Shown piece after piece: positions 16,430 through 25,054 of a stretch of DNA of 64,000 nt. The notes beneath the pieces are model-generated. The model did no database searches. It saw only the letters and a list, made by a program, of their open reading frames with translations, and was not told the DNA's origin. The DNA comes from Crateriforma spongiae. Its GTDB lineage: Bacteria; Planctomycetota; Planctomycetia; Pirellulales; Pirellulaceae. A program made the position numbers and the translations under genes. The stretch's first letter is position 1, and every line of letters begins with the position of its first letter. The stretch covers positions 744,001 to 808,000 of the forward strand of contig NZ_JAAXMS010000001.1 of assembly GCF_012290005.1 (NCBI RefSeq), written 5' to 3'.

Positions 16430-17560
16430 TCAGCCGGCGGTGTCGCCCGACACCCCGGCAAGATTGTAAAGATGGTTTTGGGCGATTGGTTGGGGACAGC
16501 TCCAAACCAAAAAAAAGAGAGCTTCGCGGCACCAGCGTCCCACCGGATGGCCTTCGACAAAACCCGCACCCTTGGCCGCGGTCATCGCGGCTTGGGTGCA
16601 ACGCATGACCAAGTCGTTCGCCCGGCCTCGGATGGCCATCGGATCGCTGGGGATTTTAGTTTCCGGCTGCAGATGTTGGTCTTCGCCCGGCGGGTTGGCG
16701 GCCGCCAGCAGATTGTCCAGTTGTGCATCGCATTCACGTTGCAGCTGATCCGCAATCGGTGCCAGGTCGGGTCGTGCGACGGATTCATCGGCCAAGAAAT
16801 CGATGGCCGCCGCCGCCAGTCCCAAAGCCAGTGCGGATGTTTGCAGCCCGCCGGTTCCCCCGCCCGACCCGGTCTTCATGACGTCTTCGACCGGACCGGC
16901 GACGATCATCGATGGTGAAACGACGACGTCATCGAGGCGGACCATGTCGGTGCAGCTTGCCGATAATGCGATCATCGAAACTCCTGGGCCGCAGTGGACG
17001 CCTGGCAGGTCGGTGGGCACCGCCACCAAGGCCTCTCGGCCGTCATCCAGCTTCGCACCTAAAACGATCACTTCGGCGTGAGCGGCACCGGTCACCCATG
17101 GTGCGACGCCGGAAAGAATCAATCCACCTTCATCGGTTTGGCGGGCCGACAGAATGGGACGGTCCAAGTGGCGTCGGCTTGTGGTCAGATGGCTGATCCC
17201 GACGGTTCCGAAGCGATCACCCGACAGCAAGGCTTCCAGGTGCTGGGCACGAACCGCCGCGTTCTCGCTGCCCGCAATGCGACGGCAGGCACCGGCGTAC
17301 TGGGTCAGGACGAACGTCGTTGTCAGATCGGCCTGAGCCAGTCGCAGGTAAGCCAACAACTGACGGTCCGGCGGCCAATCAACACCGCCATGGTCGGACG
17401 AAAGTGTCCATCTTAAGGCACCGGACGCGGCGCACTGGTGAATCGGGCCGCCGGGCCAGTGTTCCGGAGCGTTCCATAGGGAAGCTTGGGCAGCCAAGTC
17501 ATCACATAGCGAACCAAATTCGGGGTCGCTTAGACGTGTGATGACCGGCGGAGATGTCAT
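16430..17560 (-). CDS. Acyl-CoA dehydrogenase family flavoprotein
   Basis: 376 residues with the acyl-CoA dehydrogenase plan: an alpha-helical N-terminal domain, a beta middle domain around GTVGISHLTTSRRHLDRPIL and LILSGVAPWVTGAAHAEVIV (about 115-165), and a C-terminal helical bundle with the GWCREALFF-like stretch near the end. The usual catalytic Glu cannot be located with confidence, and the GxGGTGGLQTS segment differs from classic fatty-acid enzymes. It may act on another acyl substrate or in flavin-dependent monooxygenation. Its start codon overlaps the stop of the EF-hand gene as ATGA, so it is probably translated by coupling. Confidence 0.75.
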   Translation of the reverse strand: MTSPPVITRLSDPEFGSLCDDLAAQASLWNAPEHWPGGPIHQCAASGALRWTLSSDHGGVDWPPDRQLLAYLRLAQADLTTTFVLTQYAGACRRIAGSENAAVRAQHLEALLSGDRFGTVGISHLTTSRRHLDRPILSARQTDEGGLILSGVAPWVTGAAHAEVIVLGAKLDDGREALVAVPTDLPGVHCGPGVSMIALSASCTDMVRLDDVVVSPSMIVAGPVEDVMKTGSGGGTGGLQTSALALGLAAAAIDFLADESVARPDLAPIADQLQRECDAQLDNLLAAANPPGEDQHLQPETKIPSDPMAIRGRANDLVMRCTQAAMTAAKGAGFVEGHPVGRWCREALFFLVWSCPQPIAQNHLYNLAGVSGDTAG

Positions 17561-18975
17561 TGGGCGCGTCGACGTGCCATGGATTCGGCGTATTCACGAA
17601 TCGAAACGCGACCGTCGCGGTCGGTGTCCGCACCGGTCGGCTTCATCAGCATCTTCTCATATTCCGATGGCACCAACACCCCGTCACCGTTGGCGTCGTA
17701 TCGCTTCACAATGCGTTCGGCATAGGCCATGTCACGGTCGCTGACCTCCACATCGCCCGCTGTCGCGGTGGCGGTAGACGACGAACTGGATGATGAACTT
17801 GCGATCGACGATGGGGCGGGTGATCCGCCGTCGGAACTGACCGGGCCGCGTTCGACACCGATCCTGGCTTCATCACTCGTGATGGTTCCGTCGCCGTTTC
17901 GGTCCCAACCGTTGAATTCTTTGACCACGGCGTCGGTCCATTCATTGGTGTATTCCGACATCAGCACCTGACCGTCCTTGTCGCCATCGCGGTCGATGAA
18001 CCAGCCCGGCAATCCGTCGGTGCCATCCCCGGCGATGATTCGATACGACTTTCGACCGTCATAACGATCCACCGGTTCGGAATCGTCTCGATCATCAGAG
18101 CGACGACGATCACTATCGCGTCTTCGCTGATCGTCTTCGCGGGCTTCGCGACGTCTGGCGTAGCGAACGGCCAATTCATCCAAGCTAAGCTTGCCGTCCT
18201 TGTTTCGGTCAAACGCCATGGGATCGCCGGAAAAGCGTTCCATTTCATTGCTGCTAAGAAAGCCGTCTTTGTTGCGGTCGTATCGCTGCATCCGTTCGGT
18301 CGCTTCGCGTCGATCCGCGTCGCTGACCGGGACGGCCATCATTTCCGCGTTGGGTCCGAAGCCCAAAATGGGATCGAATTCGACCACGGCGTCGAATCCA
18401 GGCACCAACAATTCGACCTCCATTGCATCGTTGGCGGGATCGCTTCGCGAATCACGACGGTCACGCGAATCACCGCCGCCCCCACGCATCTTTTCAAAGG
18501 CACTGGTGACCTTGGAAAGTGGAATGGGGGATCCGGGACGAATGCTGGAGTCTTCGCGTTGCAACCGACCGATCAGGAATTGGGCAGGACCCTGTTGTTC
18601 GTCGGGATCCAAGACGCCGTTTCCGTTGCGATCCAACCGGCTCAGAAAATCACTCGGTCCGCCGCCGCCGCGACTGCCTCGATCACCGCCGCCGCGACTG
18701 CCTCGATCGCCACCGCGGTCCCCAAAACCACCGCCGGGAGGTCCACCGCCGCGTCCACCGAACCCGCCGCGGTCACCAAAGCCGCCACCGGGAGGTCCAC
18801 CGCCGCGTCCACCGAACCCGCCGCGGTCACCAAAGCCGCCACCGGGAGGTCCACCACCGCGTCCGCCAAAATCGCCCCGGTCACCGCCACGTCCGCCAAA
18901 GGGCGGCTGGGCGCAAAGCGTCGTTGCCAGAATCATCGGGGCGGTCAACGCCGCCAGAATTCGGAATGTGTTCAT
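17557..18975 (-). CDS. Exported multi-EF-hand protein with Gly/Arg/Pro repeats
   Basis: 472 residues from ATG 18975, which opens a signal peptide (MNTFRILAALTAPMILATTLCA); an ORF start at 19116 adds only unlikely sequence. After the signal come 18-residue repeats of the type DRGGFGGRGGGPPGGGFG. About six to seven EF-hand loops follow: LDRNGNGVLDPDE, YDRNKDGFLSSNE, FDRNKDGKLSLDE, DRDGDKDGQVLMSEY, WDRNGDGTITSDE, YDANGDGVLVPSEY and TDRDGRVSIREY. A basic, charged region lies between them. It probably binds several Ca2+ ions outside the cytoplasm. Planctomycetes encode many such proteins of unknown role. It is the first gene of a pair coupled by ATGA to the acyl-CoA dehydrogenase-like gene. Confidence 0.85.
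   Translation of the reverse strand: MNTFRILAALTAPMILATTLCAQPPFGGRGGDRGDFGGRGGGPPGGGFGDRGGFGGRGGGPPGGGFGDRGGFGGRGGGPPGGGFGDRGGDRGSRGGGDRGSRGGGGPSDFLSRLDRNGNGVLDPDEQQGPAQFLIGRLQREDSSIRPGSPIPLSKVTSAFEKMRGGGGDSRDRRDSRSDPANDAMEVELLVPGFDAVVEFDPILGFGPNAEMMAVPVSDADRREATERMQRYDRNKDGFLSSNEMERFSGDPMAFDRNKDGKLSLDELAVRYARRREAREDDQRRRDSDRRRSDDRDDSEPVDRYDGRKSYRIIAGDGTDGLPGWFIDRDGDKDGQVLMSEYTNEWTDAVVKEFNGWDRNGDGTITSDEARIGVERGPVSSDGGSPAPSSIASSSSSSSSTATATAGDVEVSDRDMAYAERIVKRYDANGDGVLVPSEYEKMLMKPTGADTDRDGRVSIREYAESMARRRAQ
18737..18880 (-). repeat. 54-bp in-frame tandem repeats in the EF-hand gene
   Basis: Units begin at 18737, 18791 and 18845 (exact 54-bp spacing). The first two are nearly identical; the third and the flanks are degenerate. 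Each encodes one 18-residue Gly/Arg/Pro unit. Near-identity at DNA level suggests recent expansion or gene conversion. Confidence 0.9.
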
Positions 18976-19240
18976 ACCATTGAAACCACTTGCATGCGTC
19001 AATGTTTCGGTCGGGCACCCTGATGCTGCGGTCTTGATCGCCTGGCAAACCGACCTTCGGCACACACATCTGAACAACATTCTAGATGGCGCCGGAGAAA
19101 TTGGAAAAAACTCCACACCAAATTGGATCGGCGTTCACGCGGCGATCGGATGGTGTCCGCATGTGGGCAGATGACGATGGCCGCTGGCTCTATGCGCCCA
19201 ATCGACGCACCATGCCGGGCCGCCGGCAAATCGCAAACAT

Positions 19241-20632
19241 TCAGGCCTTGTCGGAATCCCACGCGGGGTCGTCACCGTATCCCAGTCCGTTCCCCGCCAG
19301 TTTTGCGGTGGGCACTCGCCCGTCACGGATTTCGAAGAATTCGCCGAATCCTTCCATCCACCGCTGGTTTCCCTGCGGGCAATATTGGCGACCGTTGCTT
19401 TCGATCGCCGTCACGCCCGGAATGTGTGCCGCCAGAGACGCAGAATGCAACAGCGATGCGCCAACGCAAGTCAGGTCTTGGACGCACAGATAAAGGCCTT
19501 CGCGAACGGCCACCGCGCCCAACAGGATCGCTTCGCAGTGGCCCTTGCAGGCCTTCAACGCGATCCCCGAATAACCCTGGTCCATCGCCGTCCGCAGACT
19601 GTGTAGATCCACCAATGATTCGTCGATCACGACCGGCAGGCTTTCTGCGACACGGTGCATCGTGATCGCCGGTCGCCGCGTTAAATCGCGGTGCGTCGGC
19701 TGTTCGATATAGCCCACGCATTTCAACGCGTCGGGGGCCTCCTGTTGCAGCAGGTCCAGCATCCGCAAGACGTAATTTTCGTCACGGCAGCGTTCGTTGA
19801 AGTCCAACGAGAACGACCAGCCGTCGCCCAGATCAGGACGTGTTTGCGTGGCCACTGCATGAACGCGAGCGACACGGTCGGCGTCCCACTGCAGATCGTC
19901 ACCGTCCAGTTTGATCTTCAGGTGCGTCAGCCCGTTTCGCTGAATCCATTGCCCCAGCGTCTCGGGCAACCCATCGCCCACGGGCGTGTCGACGTCAGCG
20001 TTGGTCAACGGGTCCAGCGCACCAACGAGGTGGTACAGCGGCAACTGATCCACCGGCTGGGGGCGGATCAGTTCGTCAAGGAACACATTGCGGTAATCGT
20101 CACCCAGAAAACGTGACAGATCCCCGGGAAGATGGTCCCGGCCCAGCAAAGCGTAACTGCTTTGCCCGTTGGACTTGCCATGAGCATCGAATATCGCCGC
20201 CTCGATGGGCGAAGCGGCCAGCAATATCGCCAATTCTGGGATCGTTTCGCCCAGTCCGCGTTCCATATAGATCTGGTCCGCGATGGCGGATCGCTGTTCG
20301 GCCAACTGGTGGCAGATGTCCAGCGGGTGGCCCGCCAAGGCCGAATCGTTGAACAATTCGACCAGACGTTCCATCAACTCCAGAACGATTTCTAGCTTCT
20401 GGTCTGCCGTCAGATCGGGGTCGGGCCAAGCCCAGGCGACCCCCATCGTCATCGAACCGAAACCCGTTGCACTGCCGATCGACGTTTCCGCCTGGCAATC
20501 GACCGAAGCCACGGTCACGTCATTCACCACCCGGCCGCCGAATTTCATCGGCGTACGGTAATCGTACCTCTCGGTACGCATTGACAGCCGAAACGACCGC
20601 AACGCCGTTTCAGGCATTCCCAAATCCGGCAT
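19241..20632 (-). CDS. Enolase-superfamily enzyme, muconate-lactonizing/dipeptide-epimerase-like subgroup
   Basis: Up to 463 residues. The barrel has LKIKLDGD (KxK on strand 2, about 224-231), then metal ligands in SLDFNE (Asp), YIEQPT (Glu) and VVIDESL (Asp), and a final-side Lys in GIALKACKGHCEA. That K...D-E-D...K set marks the MLE subgroup (muconate cycloisomerase, o-succinylbenzoate synthase, N-acylamino-acid racemase, dipeptide epimerase). The N-terminal cap is long and has unusual GSMTMGVAWAWPDP sequence, so the substrate is open. The start is uncertain: ATGs at 20632, 20617 and 20581 (MRTERYDYRTPMKF) are all in frame, the last opening the typical capping domain. It lies 32 bp behind the response regulator gene on the same strand. 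Confidence 0.8.
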   Translation of the reverse strand: MPDLGMPETALRSFRLSMRTERYDYRTPMKFGGRVVNDVTVASVDCQAETSIGSATGFGSMTMGVAWAWPDPDLTADQKLEIVLELMERLVELFNDSALAGHPLDICHQLAEQRSAIADQIYMERGLGETIPELAILLAASPIEAAIFDAHGKSNGQSSYALLGRDHLPGDLSRFLGDDYRNVFLDELIRPQPVDQLPLYHLVGALDPLTNADVDTPVGDGLPETLGQWIQRNGLTHLKIKLDGDDLQWDADRVARVHAVATQTRPDLGDGWSFSLDFNERCRDENYVLRMLDLLQQEAPDALKCVGYIEQPTHRDLTRRPAITMHRVAESLPVVIDESLVDLHSLRTAMDQGYSGIALKACKGHCEAILLGAVAVREGLYLCVQDLTCVGASLLHSASLAAHIPGVTAIESNGRQYCPQGNQRWMEGFGEFFEIRDGRVPTAKLAGNGLGYGDDPAWDSDKA

Positions 20633-20643
20633 TGTGGAATGCC
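20613..20643 (-). promoter_or_regulatory. Inverted repeat between response regulator and enolase-superfamily gene
   Basis: GGCATTCC (20613-20620) and GGAATGCC (20636-20643) are perfect inverted repeats around a 15-nt loop. They sit over the most upstream candidate start of the next gene. There is no T tail, so a weak terminator, an RNA-processing element or a start-masking hairpin are all possible. Confidence 0.4.
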
Positions 20644-20664
20644 CTAATCAAAGTGGTGGATCGA

Positions 20665-21297
20665 TCAGACCAAGTTTTTGCGAACGGCCCAAACCGCGGC
20701 TTGCGTACGGTCGGAAACGCCGATCTTTCGCAGGATGTGCTGGACGTGTTCCTTGACCGTTTCGTAGCTGATTCCCAGCATCTTTGCGATTTCCTTGTTG
20801 GTCAGGCCGAGAGCCATTTGACGCAGGACTTCGCTTTCGCGTTGGGTCAACGGAACTTCGATGTCTTGGCTCATTCGCGGCGTTGCCAGCGCGCCGGTGA
20901 CGCGTCGCAGTTCTTCGCGGGTCCAAGCCGATTCGCCGGCCAAAGCCATTTGCAGGGCTTCGATCAGGCGGTCGTTCGATGCCGACTTCAGCACGTATCC
21001 GGCGGCACCCAATGCCACGGCGCGAGCGATGTAGGTCGGGTTGTCATAAGCGCTGAACAACATGATCGGCAGATCCGGGTGGTCCAGCTTCAAACGGCCC
21101 AAGGCGTTAAGCCCATCGCCGCCGTCCATCCGGATGTCCAACAGGACCGCGTCCGGGTTCAATTTTTCAACCGCTGCTAGCCCCTCAGCAGCCGACGCCG
21201 CTTCACCAACGATCTGAATGTCGGTGTCTTGCAGCGCAACTTTCAGCCCCATGCGGACGATCTCGTGATCGTCGACGATTAATAGGTTCTTGGTCAT
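20665..21297 (-). CDS. NarL/FixJ-type response regulator (REC + LuxR HTH)
   Basis: 210 residues. The receiver domain has the acidic pair Asp9-Asp10, phospho-acceptor Asp54 (VLLDIRMDGG), Ser82 (FSAYD) and Lys104 (YVLKSAS). A linker precedes the LuxR-type HTH (about 147-208) with LTQRESEVLRQMALGLTNKE and TVKEHVQHILRKIGV. It should bind DNA when phosphorylated by a histidine kinase. No kinase is encoded in this window, so the partner is elsewhere. The ribosome binding site GAGGAG lies 7 nt before the ATG and fixes the start. The enolase-superfamily gene follows in the same direction. Confidence 0.93.
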   Translation of the reverse strand: MTKNLLIVDDHEIVRMGLKVALQDTDIQIVGEAASAAEGLAAVEKLNPDAVLLDIRMDGGDGLNALGRLKLDHPDLPIMLFSAYDNPTYIARAVALGAAGYVLKSASNDRLIEALQMALAGESAWTREELRRVTGALATPRMSQDIEVPLTQRESEVLRQMALGLTNKEIAKMLGISYETVKEHVQHILRKIGVSDRTQAAVWAVRKNLV

Positions 21298-21736
21298 TCT
21301 CTGACTCCTCTTTCATTTTGATGGGTGACACTCTCACCCCGACATTGGCGGACACTGCATGTTGCGTGCCACCAATAGGGAGGCTTAAGTTCCCCACCAG
21401 TCACGGCCACGTGATACCCCTCACACACCTCACCAAGCCATCACCGACGCTTTTCGGACACCCCAAATTTGGAATTGTCCGTGGCACATCACGGTGGCAG
21501 GTGAATCACTTTCCTCCAGTGAGGGATCGGATGATCCCCGCGTCGGGTCCCTTAGGATGACGCGGAAACGAGCCGAAAAACAGCACTGAAAAAAAGTCCC
21601 CTTTCAAGGGGTAATACAGTTTACGCGAGTAGGGTAGTGCGAGGCTGATAATTGAAGGGCAAAATCCATTAGTAAGTGTAATTATGGTGGGATTCATCCA
21701 TCTGTGGAACCCCGCCTTGCCCCTTGAATTGGTCTG
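21298..21736. other. Intergenic region, 439 bp
   Basis: No gene is supported. At one end is the GAGGAG ribosome binding site for the response regulator (21305-21310). Toward the other end is a minus-strand terminator (21589-21611). The middle is AT-richer than its surroundings and is the likely promoter region of the response regulator. Confidence 0.5.
21589..21611 (-). terminator. Rho-independent terminator downstream of the 21737-23971 gene
   Basis: On the minus strand CCCCT, loop TGAA, AGGGG is followed after three bases by seven T (21595-21589). It lies about 125 bp after the stop at 21737 and upstream of the response regulator. Confidence 0.65.
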
Positions 21737-23971
21737 TCAGTCTGACGGTAGTCCCGCGCCGGTGGATCGTTTTGCGATCACCATCTCGCGAAACTGCTGT
21801 CGCAGCCCCTTCAACCAGAAGACCAAGTAAACGTTACCAACGATTGATAGCAAGAGGAACGTGGTGAAGAAAGGTTGCGCCGCGATCAATTTCTTTGCCC
21901 GTGGATCGACCTCTTCCACCTTTGACGGTTGTACGTTGGAGGTTCGGTCGCTGGGGCTGGGGGATTGGCCGGCGGCCACACGTGGCGGCAATGCCGAGTC
22001 ATTCGCGGTCGGTCGGTCACGAGCCAAGCCAGTGCCCGCGTCATTCCGAGACGACGAAAGCCGGTCTCGGTAAGAAGCGTCAGCATCGAAGCGGCTGTCA
22101 CCACGGTCCAATTGAGCGTATCGATCGCCACGATAAGAGTCCGATATCGAATCGGAATTGTCACGACGGGGGATCCGGCGATCGTCCGAATATCGGGAAT
22201 CCGAGAAGCGGCTGTCGCGATAGCGATCGTCCAAACGCGGATCGCCGTCGCGGGGATCCAAGCCACGCGATCGACTGTCGGCATATCGCGGATCGGCATC
22301 ATCACCGAAGCGGTCGGTCGGATAGTCACGATCACGGGCATACCTGGAATCGGCATACCTGCCATCTGCGTCACGCGGGTCGCCGGAGCGTCGACGTGGA
22401 TCGGTGGTCGTTGCATACGGGTCGCTGGATTGATAGCGATCTTTCGCCGGGTCGGATCCCGGAAATACGGGCGGTGGCAAGATGTCGGTTGGTGAACCGC
22501 CATTCGCGTTGGTGCCGGGTCTGGATGCGTTGCCGCCTTGGGCGAACAAGGGATTGTCGTAGCTGGGGACGCGTCCAGCCGGTGCGCCGGTCGATGACGG
22601 TGCGCCCGTGGAAACGCCGGTCGCGGGCGTTGCATTTCCGGCGCTGGCCAATCGAGGCGTCACGTATTCCAAAGCGACTTGTTGGTTGGACACCGCTTGG
22701 TACTGGGCGTTGATGGGATAGCCCTGCGGATTGACGGGCAACGCGTTCTTGTAGAGATGACCGCCCTGCAAGCGAAACTTTTCGAACGTCTCCGGGGTCC
22801 ATCCGTGGTTCATGTTCCACTGGATGTCGGTTGGATTCATTCGGTTCCACGTCGCCGAAATTGTGTCCGTGCGATAGGGATTGGGGGCCTCGGTGGCCGT
22901 GGTTCCTGGCGCGCCGGTACCAGGGGGATTGCTGTTCGGGTTGGAGCCGGCGCCGTAGCCGGTCTGCGAAGACGGAGGTTTGGGGCCCAGGTAAGGTTCC
23001 GTGCTGCGGTAGGTGTAGGCGTCGGCACTGGAATTGGCGGCCGTGTTGCGATAGCCGTTGATGTTCAAGTTATCCGGCACTTGACCAAACGACGAAGCGG
23101 AACCGGTCGGCGATGCGGCGCCGGTTCCAGGACCGGTCGATGTGGTTGACGGGGCAGGCGGCAGAACGGGAGTCGTGTTGGAAACCTGCTGAGTCGTTTC
23201 TGGGCCGCCTGTTCCGGGGTAACCGGTCGTATTGAAGCCGTTTGACGGTTGGGTGCTGGGTTGCGAGGGACCCGAGGACGTTGGGTTGTTGCGTGGCGTC
23301 GTGCCGTCGGGCAGCCAATAGTTATTCGGTCCGGTGGACGGGGCCGTGCTGGGACCGCCGGCGCGGGGCTGGGCCGTTGCGGCGCGACTGGGTGACGGTG
23401 GTGGAACCACACCGGAACGCGGGTCGGCGGCCGTATTGGCGTTGTTCGCTTGGCTGTTGGCGGAGGTTCCAGGGAAATTGAAGCCGCCGAACTGTGGATC
23501 GGGCTTCATCACCCGAGTCGTCGGATGATCAGACGATTCGGCGGAATCAGATGATGCGAGGTGATCCGTTTGCCCTGAAGCCTTGGAAAGGTTTTCGGAT
23601 TGGCGATTGCCTGTGCCGAATGCATTGTCCGAAATCGTGGGCGCGGGCATCGCGTCCAGGTCGTCGCAATCGACGACGGTGGGAATCACGGGGCCTTCGC
23701 AAACCACACCAAAACCGCCGGCCGGTTTTCGGACGACGACTTCTGGGGTGTCCCGCGGCAGCGGATCATCTCCGACTCGGATCACGACTTTCGTGACACG
23801 ACCGTGCAATTCCGCCGGCAAGGTACTGGTGATCTCGCCGGCCCGACGCACGTCATCCCACTTGTCCGGTTCGACCTGGATGATGTATTGCGTGTCGCCG
23901 TTTTCGTCGCTGCACCAGCCGCTATCCATGCCCAATGCGGCGACCAACAGTAGCACCGGGACTCCGCCCAT
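21737..23971 (-). CDS. Large exported low-complexity protein with Arg/Asp/Tyr repeats and a C-terminal membrane helix
   Basis: 744 residues; no known family. A short signal peptide (MGGVPVLLLVAALGMDSGWC; a lipoprotein-like Cys is present but not a clean lipobox) precedes a folded domain of about 100 residues starting QYIIQVEPDKWDDVRRAGE. Next comes about 330 residues of Pro/Gly/Ser/Thr/Asn-rich disorder. A block dominated by Asp, Arg, Ser and Tyr follows (about 530-650), with many 'RYADSR', 'DSRYSDDR' and 'DPRDGDPR' units. The protein ends with one TM helix (FFTTFLLLSIVGNVYLVFWL, about 703-722) and a basic tail. The topology suggests a C-terminally anchored envelope protein. The Arg/Asp repeats could drive condensation or protein-protein contact; this is inference. 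Confidence 0.75.
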   Translation of the reverse strand: MGGVPVLLLVAALGMDSGWCSDENGDTQYIIQVEPDKWDDVRRAGEITSTLPAELHGRVTKVVIRVGDDPLPRDTPEVVVRKPAGGFGVVCEGPVIPTVVDCDDLDAMPAPTISDNAFGTGNRQSENLSKASGQTDHLASSDSAESSDHPTTRVMKPDPQFGGFNFPGTSANSQANNANTAADPRSGVVPPPSPSRAATAQPRAGGPSTAPSTGPNNYWLPDGTTPRNNPTSSGPSQPSTQPSNGFNTTGYPGTGGPETTQQVSNTTPVLPPAPSTTSTGPGTGAASPTGSASSFGQVPDNLNINGYRNTAANSSADAYTYRSTEPYLGPKPPSSQTGYGAGSNPNSNPPGTGAPGTTATEAPNPYRTDTISATWNRMNPTDIQWNMNHGWTPETFEKFRLQGGHLYKNALPVNPQGYPINAQYQAVSNQQVALEYVTPRLASAGNATPATGVSTGAPSSTGAPAGRVPSYDNPLFAQGGNASRPGTNANGGSPTDILPPPVFPGSDPAKDRYQSSDPYATTTDPRRRSGDPRDADGRYADSRYARDRDYPTDRFGDDADPRYADSRSRGLDPRDGDPRLDDRYRDSRFSDSRYSDDRRIPRRDNSDSISDSYRGDRYAQLDRGDSRFDADASYRDRLSSSRNDAGTGLARDRPTANDSALPPRVAAGQSPSPSDRTSNVQPSKVEEVDPRAKKLIAAQPFFTTFLLLSIVGNVYLVFWLKGLRQQFREMVIAKRSTGAGLPSD

Positions 23972-24127
23972 GGTGAATTCCTTATTCGACCGTCCGTGAT
24001 TGCCGCGGGGCCGGATCCAGGCCGATCATTAGGCTGATGATCTGTCCACGCGGGAGTTTCACCGCCAATGTTAGCGGCCAGGCCGGTTGGGGGTAAAGAC
24101 AAGTTTCCCGCGCCGGCGGTTGACCAC

Positions 24128-24718
24128 CTATTTTCCCGAATTTTCCAGCAGCGTCACGAATTCACGCATCCAGGCAGGGTGTGCCGGCCAGGCCGGTGCG
24201 GTGACCAGATTGCCTTGAACATGGGCCGAATCCATGGTCGGGGCCGGATCGACGTATTGGCCGCCGCCGACAGTGACTTCCGCCGCCACCGCGGGATAGC
24301 AGCTGCACTGACGCCCCTGCAGCACGCCGGCGGCTGACAGAATCTGTGGTCCGTGACAGATCGCGGCGACGGGCTTGTCCGTGTCGAAGAAGTGGCGAAC
24401 CAGTTCCAACACCCGATCGATCATCCGCAGGTATTCCGGTGCCCTGCCGCCCGGGATTACCAACGCGTCGAAGTCCGCCGGGTCGATCGACGCGAAATCA
24501 CCGGTGATGGCGAAGCGGTGTCCCGGTTTTTCGCTGTACGTTTGGTGACCTTCGAAATCGTGGATCGCGGTGACCACGAAATCGCCCGCCTTTTTGTCCG
24601 GGCAAACGGTCACGACGTCCTGCCCCAGCGTTTGCAAAATCTGCAGCGGCACCATCGCTTCATAGTCTTCCACAAAGTCGCCGACGATCATCAGGATGCG
24701 GTGGGGGGCCAGGTTCAT
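24128..24718 (-). CDS. DJ-1/PfpI (ThiJ) family protein
   Basis: 196 residues, class I glutamine-amidotransferase-like fold. The nucleophile elbow is AAICHGPQ, with Cys121 followed by His122. The conserved acidic partner is Glu20 ([10 protein letters not shown]), and the strand-turn [13 protein letters not shown] lies at 87-98. Family members act as deglycases/glyoxalases, proteases (PfpI) or stress chaperones, so the exact reaction is open. Cytoplasmic; no signal peptide. It reads away from the PQQ-type gene and towards the large low-complexity gene, 156 bp before that gene's start. Confidence 0.88.
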   Translation of the reverse strand: MNLAPHRILMIVGDFVEDYEAMVPLQILQTLGQDVVTVCPDKKAGDFVVTAIHDFEGHQTYSEKPGHRFAITGDFASIDPADFDALVIPGGRAPEYLRMIDRVLELVRHFFDTDKPVAAICHGPQILSAAGVLQGRQCSCYPAVAAEVTVGGGQYVDPAPTMDSAHVQGNLVTAPAWPAHPAWMREFVTLLENSGK

Positions 24719-25054
24719 GATCTGAATAATCCGTACAAGTCGTGCCAGGGGTGCGGTCGTGACGGTCGGTCGCTCCGCGTGACTCGCCGCCGGGGGGCTT
24801 TGATTCGCGACGGGCGACTAAGGCAGTTAGACTACGATCTGGTCAGTCGTCGTCAACGCGTGGCGGAACCGGTTTCGCCATGTGTCGTTCGGCCCGTGTT
24901 GTGCGGCCATGGTCGATCCCGTCACGATCGTCTTTCCGCGATTCAACCGGCCAAAGTCTTTTCCATCCCCTTCTTGCCCTTCGTGGATGATCTCGTGCAG
25001 TCGATTCCTGCGTTCGGTCCGTCGTTTTGCGTGTCCGCCCCGACCCGCCTTGCC
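24719..25054. other. Divergent promoter region, 336 bp
   Basis: It separates the DJ-1/PfpI gene (minus) from the PQQ-type propeller gene (plus). The plus frame stays open upstream of 25055, but the residues there are not exported-protein-like, so the start at 25055 is preferred. I cannot assign boxes or operators. Confidence 0.45.
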
